A stretch of DNA of 64,000 bases from Diplolepis rosae (lineage: Eukaryota > Arthropoda > Insecta > Hymenoptera > Diplolepididae). The position numbers and the translations under genes are program-made. The stretch spans positions 671,564 to 735,563 of the forward strand of contig JAPYXD010000724.1 of assembly GCA_030998225.1 (NCBI GenBank). Reading direction: 5' to 3'. This document shows, piece after piece, positions 50,346-62,000 of this stretch; position 1 is the stretch's first letter; each line of letters opens with the position of its first letter. The notes below the pieces were generated by a model. The model was not told the origin of the DNA, did not search any database, and saw only the letters and a list, made by a program, of their open reading frames with translations.

Positions 50346-52542
50346 GATGAGCAATTTGGCATTCTTTTTTAATAAGAAATTTTTTTAAATTGCGGTCGGT
50401 TCGTGTGGAAATTTTTTTATGTTTCCCGGTTTAATTGTTATCCGGTTTTTTTATTTACAGTGAACTCTAAATATTTTTTCGAATCGTGATGCTGCATACT
50501 GGACTACTTCATTTTGAATTGCAAGCTTTGAGATAAGTTTTTGAATTCTATGATAATCCTTAATTTCATTATCTCCTATATTCTAATGTTTTACAGAAAT
50601 TTTGAATTAATCTTTGAATTTATGGCACTGAAGAGGGCCCCCATATGTGGCCGAAACGTTTGCCTTGCTTTCTTTTCGAGTATTTTTATATGTAATAGTG
50701 AAAATTTTATTCGAAGGAAATAAAAAGAATCTGACCCTATGCCGAAATAACGAGAAATGAACATAAAATTCTATGAATTATGGGTCAATATAATAGCAGA
50801 CATGTTATCGAACATGTCACTTTAAAATTTTAAAATGGCACATTTAGTATAAAGGTTGACTATCTCATAGTTCTGACCATTTTCAGAACAAACTAAATCT
50901 ATTAATACTTCCTAAAATGTGATACTTGATATCACGAATACTAAAATTGCATTTTTGTTATTTTTTAAAGATAAATGTAGTATTTTTCAAAAAATCTCAG
51001 AATAAATCTGAATGCAGTAATAAACAACATTCAATTTTTTTTTCTTTATTTATTGCTTAACATACTCAAATAATATTGAGTAAAAGTACATGTCTAGATA
51101 TTATAATAATTTATGTTTTTGTAATGCCTTGCTTGCCAATTCAATGTTAAATGGATTGTCCGTGAAGCTGATATAAAAAAATCGTGTCTTCAAAAATACA
51201 CGCCTTCCTCCACTCGTGAAAATCACCATAATCGTTTCGAATTTCTTTACTAGGTTTAGGACAATAGTCTTCTCAAGGAGCAAAAGAACCTCTCAAGATT
51301 TCTTATATAAAAAAATATTCGGTCAGCAAAGCCACATGTCTTGAGTCGGTTTTTAAAACAGTTCAGATTATTCTGTGAGAGACTCCGGTAACAAAGTCTT
51401 CACGAAAAGTTTAAAAATGTAAACCTTGTTCGCGTTCTGCCATTGATGAGCAATTTGGCATTCTTTTTTAATAAGAAATTTTTTTAAATTGCGGTCGGTT
51501 CGTGTGGAAATTTTTTTATGTTTCCCGGTTTAATTGTTATCCGGTTTTTTTATTTACAGTGAACTCTAAATATTTTTTCGAATCGTGATGCTGCATACTG
51601 GACTACTTCATTTTGAATTGCAAGCTTTGAGATAAGTTTTTGAATTCTATGATAATCCTTAATTTCATTATCTCCTATATTCTAATGTTTTACAGAAATT
51701 TTGAATTAATCTTTGAATTTATGGCACTGAAGAGGGCCCCCATATGTGGCCGAAACGTTTGCCTTGCTTTCTTTTCGAGTATTTTTATATGTAATAGTGA
51801 AAATTTTATTCGAAGGAAATAAAAAGAATCTGACCCTATGCCGAAATAACGAGAAATGAACATAAAATTCTATGAATTATGGGTCAATATAATAGCAGAC
51901 ATGTTATCGAACATGTCACTTTAAAATTTTAAAATGGCACATTTAGTATAAAGGTTGACTATCTCATAGTTCTGACCATTTTCAGAACAAACTAAATCTA
52001 TTAATACTTCCTAAAATGTGATACTTGATATCACGAATACTAAAATTGCATTTTTGTTATTTTTTAAAGATAAATGTAGTATTTTTCAAAAAATCTCAGA
52101 ATAAATCTGAATGCAGTAATAAACAACATTCAATTTTTTTTTCTTTATTTATTGCTTAACATACTCAAATAATATTGAGTAAAAGTACATGTCTAGATAT
52201 TATAATAATTTATGTTTTTGTAATGCCTTGCTTGCCAATTCAATGTTAAATGGATTGTCCGTGAAGCTGATATAAAAAAATCGTGTCTTCAAAAATACAC
52301 GCCTTCCTCCACTCGTGAAAATCACCATAATCGTTTCGAATTTCTTTACTAGGTTTAGGACAATAGTCTTCTCAAGGAGCAAAAGAACCTCTCAAGATTT
52401 CTTATATAAAAAAATATTCGGTCAGCAAAGCCACATGTCTTGAGTCGGTTTTTAAACAGTTCAGATTATTCTGTGAGAGACTCCGGTAACAAAGACTTCA
52501 CGAAAAGTTTAAAAATGTAAACCTTGTTCGCGTTCTGCCATT

Positions 52543-53570
52543 GATGAGCAATTTGGCATTCTTTTTTAATAAGAAATTTTTTTAAATTGCGGTCGGTTCG
52601 TGTGGAAATTTTTTTATGTTTCCCGGTTTAATTGTTATCCGGTCTTTTTATTTACAGTGAACTCTAAATATTTTTTCGAATCGTGATGCTGCATACTGGA
52701 CTACTTCATTTTGAATTGCAAGCTTTGAGATAAGTTTTTGAATTCTATGATAATCCTTAATTTCATTATCTCCTATATTCTAATGTTTTACAGAAAATCG
52801 AGTAGTATTTCTATATCTAATAGTGAAAATTTTATTCGAAGGAAATAAAAAGAATCTGACCCTATGCCAAAATAACGAGAAATGAACAAAAAATTCTATG
52901 AATTATGGGTCAATATAATAGCAGACATGTTATCAAACATGTCACTTTAAAATTTTAAAATGGCACATTTAGTATAAAGGTTGACTATCTCATAGTTCTG
53001 ACCATTTTCAGAACAAACTAAATCTATTAATACTTCCTAAAATGTGATACTTGATATCACGAATACTAAAATTGCATTTTTGTTATTTTTTAAAGATAAA
53101 TGTAGTATTTTTCAAAAAATCTCAGAATAAATCTGAATGCAGTAATAAACAACATTCAATTTTTTTTTCTTTATTTATTGCTTAACATACTCAAATAATA
53201 TTGAGTGGAAGTACATGTCTAGATATTATAATAATTTATGTTTTTGTAATGCCTTGCTTGCCAATTCAATGTTTAATGGATTGTCCGTGAAGCTGATATA
53301 AAAAAAATCGTTTCTTCAAAAATACACGCCTTCCTCCACTCGTGAAAATCACCATAAACGTTTCGAATTTCTTTACTAGGTTTAGGACAATAGTCTTCTC
53401 AAGGAGCAAAAGAACCTCTCAAGATTTCTTATATAAAAAAATATTCGGTCAGCAAAGCCACATGTCTTGAGTCGGTTTTTAAAACAGTTCAGATTATTCT
53501 GTGAGAGACTCCGGTAACAAAGTCTTCACGAAAAGTTTAAAAATGTAAACCTTGTTCGCGTTCTGCCATT
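52543..53570 (+). repeat. Monomer 30: hammerhead core deleted, different junction
   Basis: Length 1,028. The junction reads CAGAAAATCGAGTAGTATTTC (positions 52791-52811), not CAGAAATTCGAGTATTTT. It therefore arose by a separate event or was altered later. This unit also has CCGGTCTTTTT and one extra A in the A-tract before TCGTTTC. Confidence 0.85.
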
Positions 53571-56500
53571 GATGAGCAATTTGGCATTCTTTTTTAATAA
53601 GAAATTTTTTTAAATTGCGGTCGGTTCGTGTGGAAATTTTTTTATGTTTCCCGGTTTAATTGTTATCCGGTTTTTTTATTTACAGTGAACTCTAAATATT
53701 TTTTCGAATCGTGATGCTGCATACTGGACTACTTCATTTTGAATTGCAAGCTTTGAGATAAGTTTTTGAATTCTATGATAATCCTTAATTTCATTATCTC
53801 CTATATTCTAATGTTTTACAGAAATTTTGAATTAATCTTTGAATTTATGGCACTGAAGAGGGCCCCCATATGTGGCCGAAACGTTTGCCTTGCTTTCTTT
53901 TCGAGTATTTTTATATGTAATAGTGAAAATTTTATTCGAAGGAAATAAAAAGAATCTGACCCTATGCCGAAATAACGAGAAATGAACATAAAATTCTATG
54001 AATTATGGGTCAATATAATAGCAGACATGTTATCGAACATGTCACTTTAAAATTTTAAAATGGCACATTTAGTATAAAGGTTGACTATCTCATAGTTCTG
54101 ACCATTTTCAGAACAAACTAAATCTATTAATACTTCCTAAAATGTGATACTTGATATCACGAATACTAAAATTGCATTTTTGTTATTTTTTAAAGATAAA
54201 TGTAGTATTTTTCAAAAAATCTCAGAATAAATCTGAATGCAGTAATAAACAACATTCAATTTTTTTTCTTTATTTATTGCTTAACATACTCAAATAATAT
54301 TGAGTAAAAGTACATGTCTAGATATTATAATAATTTATGTTTTTGTAATGCCTTGCTTGCCAATTCAATGTTAAATGGATTGTCCGTGAAGCTGATATAA
54401 AAAAATCGTGTCTTCAAAAATACACGCCTTCCTCCACTCGTGAAAATCACCATAATCGTTTCGAATTTCTTTACTAGGTTTAGGACAATAGTCTTCTCAA
54501 GGAGCAAAAGAACCTCTCAAGATTTCTTATATAAAAAAATATTCGGTCAGCAAAGCCACATGTCTTGAGTCGGTTTTTAAAACAGTTCAGATTATTCTGT
54601 GAGAGACTCCGGTAACAAAGTCTTCACGAAAAGTTTAAAAATGTAAACCTTGTTCGCGTTCTGCCATTGATGAGCAATTTGGCATTCTTTTTTAATAAGA
54701 AATTTTTTTAAATTGCGGTCGGTTCGTGTGGAAATTTTTTTATGTTTCCCGGTTTAATTGTTATCCGGTTTTTTTATTTACAGTGAACTCTAAATATTTT
54801 TTCGAATCGTGATGCTGCATACTGGACTACTTCATTTTGAATTGCAAGCTTTGAGATAAGTTTTTGAATTCTATGATAATCCTTAATTTCATTATCTCCT
54901 ATATTCTAATGTTTTACAGAAATTTTGAATTAATCTTTGAATTTATGGCACTGAAGAGGGCCCCCATATGTGGCCGAAACGTTTGCCTTGCTTTCTTTTC
55001 GAGTATTTTTATATGTAATAGTGAAAATTTTATTCGAAGGAAATAAAAAGAATCTGACCCTATGCCGAAATAACGAGAAATGAACATAAAATTCTATGAA
55101 TTATGGGTCAATATAATAGCAGACATGTTATCGAACATGTCACTTTAAAATTTTAAAATGGCACATTTAGTATAAAGGTTGACTATCTCATAGTTCTGAC
55201 CATTTTCAGAACAAACTAAATCTATTAATACTTCCTAAAATGTGATACTTGATATCACGAATACTAAAATTGCATTTTTGTTATTTTTTAAAGATAAATG
55301 TAGTATTTTTCAAAAAATCTCAGAATAAATCTGAATGCAGTAATAAACAACATTCAATTTTTTTTTTTATTTATTGCTTAACATACTCAAATAATATTGA
55401 GTAAAAGTACATGTCTAGATATTATAATAATTTATGTTTTTGTAATGCCTTGCTTGCCAATTCAATGTTAAATGGATTGTCCGTGAAGCTGATATAAAAA
55501 AATCGTGTCTTCAAAAATACACGCCTTCCTCCACTCGTGAAAATCACCATAAACGTTTCGAATTTCTTTACTAGGTTTAGGACAATAGTCTTCTCAAGGA
55601 GCAAAAGAACCTCTCAAGATTTCTTATATAAAAAAATATTCGGTCAGCAAAGCCACATGTCTTGAGTCGGTTTTTAAACAGTTCAGATTATTCTGTGAGA
55701 GACTCCGGTAACAAAGACTTCACGAAAAGTTTAAAAATGTAAACCTTGTTCGCGTTCTGCCATTGATGAGCAATTTGGCATTCTTTTTTAATAAGAAATT
55801 TTTTTAAATTGCGGTCGGTTCGTGTGGAAATTTTTTTATGTTTCCCGGTTTAATTGTTATCCGGTTTTTTTATTTACAGTGAACTCTAAATATTTTTTCG
55901 AATCGTGATGCTGCATACTGGACTACTTCATTTTGAATTGCAAGCTTTGAGATAAGTTTTTGAATTCTATGATAATCCTTAATTTCATTATCTCCTATAT
56001 TCTAATGTTTTACAGAAATTTTGAATTAATCTTTGAATTTATGGCACTGAAGAGGGCCCCCATATGTGGCCGAAACGTTTGCCTTGCTTTCTTTTCGAGT
56101 ATTTTTATATGTAATAGTGAAAATTTTATTCGAAGGAAATAAAAAGAATCTGACCCTATGCCGAAATAACGAGAAATGAACATAAAATTCTATGAATTAT
56201 GGGTCAATATAATAGCAGACATGTTATCGAACATGTCACTTTAAAATTTGAAAATGGCACATTTAGTATAAAGGTTGACTATCTCATAGTTCTGACCATT
56301 TTCAGAACAAACTAAATCTATTAATACTTCCTAAAATGTGATACTTGATATCACGAATACTAAAATTGCATTTTTGTTATTTTTTAAAGATAAATGTAGT
56401 ATTTTTCAAAAAATCTCAGAATAAATCTGAATGCAGTAATAAACAACATTCAATTTTTTTTCTTTATTTATTGCTTAACATACTCAAATAATATTGAGTA

Positions 56501-59055
56501 AAAGTACATGTCTAGATATTATAATAATTTATGTTTTTGTAATGCCTTGCTTGCCAATTCAATGTTAAATGGATTGTCCGTGAAGCTGATATAAAAAAAT
56601 CGTGTCTTCAAAAATACACGCCTTCCTCCACTCGTGAAAATCACCATAATCGTTTCGAATTTCTTTACTAGGTTTAGGACAATAGTCTTCTCAAGGAGCA
56701 AAAGAACCTCTCAAGATTTCTTATATAAAAAAATATTCGGTCAGCAAAGCCACATGTCTTGAGTCGGTTTTTAAAACAGTTCAGATTATTCTGTGAGAGA
56801 CTCCGGTAACAAAGTCTTCACGAAAAGTTTAAAAATGTAAACCTTGTTCGCGTTCTGCCATTGATGAGCAATTTGGCATTCTTTTTTAATAAGAAATTTT
56901 TTTAAATTGCGGTCGGTTCGTGTGGAAATTTTTTTATGTTTCCCGGTTTAATTGTTATCCGGTTTTTTTATTTACAGTGAACTCTAAATATTTTTTCGAA
57001 TCGTGATGCTGCATACTGGACTACTTCATTTTGAATTGCAAGCTTTGAGATAAGTTTTTGAATTCTATGATAATCCTTAATTTCATTATCTCCTATATTC
57101 TAATGTTTTACAGAAATTTTGAATTAATCTTTGAATTTATGGCACTGAAGAGGGCCCCCATATGTGGCCGAAACGTTTGCCTTGCTTTCTTTTCGAGTAT
57201 TTTTATATGTAATAGTGAAAATTTTATTCGAAGGAAATAAAAAGAATCTGACCCTATGCCGAAATAACGAGAAATGAACATAAAATTCTATGAATTATGG
57301 GTCAATATAATAGCAGACATGTTATCGAACATGTCACTTTAAAATTTTAAAATGGCACATTTAGTATAAAGGTTGACTATCTCATAGTTCTGACCATTTT
57401 CAGAACAAACTAAATCTATTAATACTTCCTAAAATGTGATACTTGATATCACGAATACTAAAATTGCATTTTTGTTATTTTTTAAAGATAAATGTAGTAT
57501 TTTTCAAAAAATCTCAGAATAAATCTGAATGCAGTAATAAACAACATTCAATTTTTTTTTTATTTATTGCTTAACATACTCAAATAATATTGAGTAAAAG
57601 TACATGTCTAGATATTATAATAATTTATGTTTTTGTAATGCCTTGCTTGCCAATTCAATGTTAAATGGATTGTCCGTGAAGCTGATATAAAAAAATCGTG
57701 TCTTCAAAAATACACGCCTTCCTCCACTCGTGAAAATCACCATAATCGTTTCGAATTTCTTTACTAGGTTTAGGACAATAGTCTTCTCAAGGAGCAAAAG
57801 AACCTCTCAAGATTTCTTATATAAAAAAATATTCGGTCAGCAAAGCCACATGTCTTGAGTCGGTTTTTAAAACAGTTCAGATTATTCTGTGAGAGACTCC
57901 GGTAACAAAGTCTTCACGAAAAGTTTAAAAATGTAAACCTTGTTCGCGTTCTGCCATTGATGAGCAATTTGGCATTCTTTTTTAATAAGAAATTTTTTTA
58001 AATTGCGGTCGGTTCGTGTGGAAATTTTTTTATGTTTCCCGGTTTAATTGTTATCCGGTTTTTTTATTTACAGTGAACTCTAAATATTTTTTCGAATCGT
58101 GATGCTGCATACTGGACTACTTCATTTTGAATTGCAAGCTTTGAGATAAGTTTTTGAATTCTATGATAATCCTTAATTTCATTATCTCCTATATTCTAAT
58201 GTTTTACAGAAATTTTGAATTAATCTTTGAATTTATGGCACTGAAGAGGGCCCCCATATGTGGCCGAAACGTTTGCCTTGCTTTCTTTTCGAGTATTTTT
58301 ATATGTAATAGTGAAAATTTTATTCGAAGGAAATAAAAAGAATCTGACCCTATGCCGAAATAACGAGAAATGAACATAAAATTCTATGAATTATGGGTCA
58401 ATATAATAGCAGACATGTTATCGAACATGTCACTTTAAAATTTTAAAATGGCACATTTAGTATAAAGGTTGACTATCTCATAGTTCTGACCATTTTCAGA
58501 ACAAACTAAATCTATTAATACTTCCTAAAATGTGATACTTGATATCACGAATACTAAAATTGCATTTTTGTTATTTTTTAAAGATAAATGTAGTATTTTT
58601 CAAAAAATCTCAGAATAAATCTGAATGCAGTAATAAACAACATTCAATTTTTTTTCTTTATTTATTGCTTAACATACTCAAATAATATTGAGTAAAAGTA
58701 CATGTCTAGATATTATAATAATTTATGTTTTTGTAATGCCTTGCTTGCCAATTCAATGTTAAATGGATTGTCCGTGAAGCTGATATAAAAAAATCGTGTC
58801 TTCAAAAATACACGCCTTCCTCCACTCGTGAAAATCACCATAATCGTTTCGAATTTCTTTACTAGGTTTAGGACAATAGTCTTCTCAAGGAGCAAAAGAA
58901 CCTCTCAAGATTTCTTATATAAAAAAATATTCGGTCAGCAAAGCCACATGTCTTGAGTCGGTTTTTAAACAGTTCAGATTATTCTGTGAGAGACTCCGGT
59001 AACAAAGACTTCACGAAAAGTTTAAAAATGTAAACCTTGTTCGCGTTCTGCCATT

Positions 59056-62000
59056 GATGAGCAATTTGGCATTCTTTTTTAATAAGAAATTTTTTTAAAT
59101 TGTGGTCGGTTCGTGTGGAAATTTTTTTATGTTTCCCGGTTTAATTGTTATCCGGTCTTTTTATTTACAGTGAACTCTAAATATTTTTTCGAATCGTGAT
59201 GCTGCATACTGGACTACTTCATTTTGAATTGCAAGCTTTGAGATAAGTTTTTGAATTCTATGATAATCCTTAATTTCATTATCTCCTATATTCTAATGTT
59301 TTACAGAAATTTTGAATTAATCTTTGAATTTATGGCACTGAAGAGGGCCCCCATATGTGGCCGAAACGTTTGCCTTGCTTTCTTTTCGAGTATTTTTATA
59401 TGTAATAGTGAAAATTTTATTCGAAGGAAATAAAAAGAATCTGACCCTATGCCAAAATAACGAGAAATGAACAAAAAATTCTATGAATTATGGGTCAATA
59501 TAATAGCAGACATGTTATCAAACATGTCACTTTAAAATTTTAAAATGGCACATTTAGTATAAAGGTTGACTATCTCATAGTTCTGACCATTTTCAGAACA
59601 AACTAAATCTATTAATACTTCCTAAAATGTGATACTTGATATCACGAATACTAAAATTGCATTTTTGTTATTTTTTAAAGATAAATGTAGTATTTTTCAA
59701 AAAATCTCAGAATAAATCTGAATGCAGTAATAAACAACATTCAATTTTTTTTTCTTTATTTATTGCTTAACATACTCAAATAATATTGAGTAAAAGTACA
59801 TGTCTAGATATTATAATAATTTATGTTTTTGTAATGCCTTGCTTGCCAATTCAATGTTTAATGGATTGTCCGTGGAGCTGATATAAAAAAATCGTTTCTT
59901 CAAAAATACACGCCTTCCTCCACTCGTGAAAATCACCATAAACGTTTCGAATTTCTTTACTAGGTTTAGGACAATAGTCTTCTCAAGGAGCAAAAGAACC
60001 TCTCAAGATTTCTTATATAAAAAAATATTCGGTCAGCAAAGCCACATGTCTTGAGTCGGTTTTTAAAACAGTTCAGATTATTCTGTGAGAGACTCCGGTA
60101 ACAAAGTCTTCACGAAAAGTTTAAAAATGTAAACCTTGTTCGCGTTCTGCCATTGATGAGCAATTTGGCATTCTTTTTTAATAAGAAATTTTTTTAAATT
60201 GCGGTCGGTTCGTGTGGAAATTTTTTTATGTTTCCCGGTTTAATTGTTATCCGGTTTTTTTATTTACAGTGAACTCTAAATATTTTTTCGAATCGTGATG
60301 CTGCATACTGGACTACTTCATTTTGAATTGCAAGCTTTGAGATAAGTTTTTGAATTCTATGATAATCCTTAATTTCATTATCTCCTATATTCTAATGTTT
60401 TACAGAAATTTTGAATTAATCTTTGAATTTATGGCACTGAAGAGGGCCCCCATATGTGGCCGAAACGTTTGCCTTGCTTTCTTTTCGAGTATTTTTATAT
60501 GTAATAGTGAAAATTTTATTCGAAGGAAATAAAAAGAATCTGACCCTATGCCGAAATAACGAGAAATGAACATAAAATTCTATGAATTATGGGTCAATAT
60601 AATAGCAGACATGTTATCGAACATGTCACTTTAAAATTTTAAAATGGCACATTTAGTATAAAGGTTGACTATCTCATAGTTCTGACCATTTTCAGAACAA
60701 ACTAAATCTATTAATACTTCCTAAAATGTGATACTTGATATCACGAATACTAAAATTGCATTTTTGTTATTTTTTAAAGATAAATGTAGTATTTTTCAAA
60801 AAATCTCAGAATAAATCTGAATGCAGTAATAAACAACATTCAATTTTTTTTTCTTTATTTATTGCTTAACATACTCAAATAATATTGAGTAAAAGTACAT
60901 GTCTAGATATTATAATAATTTATGTTTTTGTAATGCCTTGCTTGCCAATTCAATGTTAAATGGATTGTCCGTGAAGCTGATATAAAAAAATCGTGTCTTC
61001 AAAAATACACGCCTTCCTCCACTCGTGAAAATCACCATAATCGTTTCGAATTTCTTTACTAGGTTTAGGACAATAGTCTTCTCAAGGAGCAAAAGAACCT
61101 CTCAAGATTTCTTATATAAAAAAATATTCGGTCAGCAAAGCCACATGTCTTGAGTCGGTTTTTAAAACAGTTCAGATTATTCTGTGAGAGACTCCGGTAA
61201 CAAAGTCTTCACGAAAAGTTTAAAAATGTAAACCTTGTTCGCGTTCTGCCATTGATGAGCAATTTGGCATTCTTTTTTAATAAGAAATTTTTTTAAATTG
61301 CGGTCGGTTCGTGTGGAAATTTTTTTATGTTTCCCGGTTTAATTGTTATCCGGTTTTTTTATTTACAGTGAACTCTAAATATTTTTTCGAATCGTGATGC
61401 TGCATACTGGACTACTTCATTTTGAATTGCAAGCTTTGAGATAAGTTTTTGAATTCTATGATAATCCTTAATTTCATTATCTCCTATATTCTAATGTTTT
61501 ACAGAAATTGTGAATTAATCTTTGAATTTATGGCACTGAAGAGGGCCCCCATATGTGGCCGAAACGTTTGCCTTGCTTTCTTTTCGAGTATTTCTATATC
61601 TAATAGTGAAAATTTTATTCGAAGGAAATAAAAAGAATCTGACCCTATGCCAAAATAACGAGAAATGAACAAAAAATTCTATGAATTATGGGTCAATATA
61701 ATAGCAGACATGTTATCAAACATGTCACTTTAAAATTTTAAAATGGCACATTTAGTATAAAGGTTGACTATCTCATAGTTCTGACCATTTTCAGAACAAA
61801 CTAAATCTATTAATACTTCCTAAAATGTGATACTTGATATCACGAATACTAAAATTGCATTTTTGTTATTTTTTAAAGATAAATGTAGTATTTTTCAAAA
61901 AATCTCAGAATAAATCTGAATGCAGTAATAAACAACATTCAATTTATTTTTTATTTTTTGCTTAACTTACTCAAATAATATTGAGTAAAAGTACATGTCT

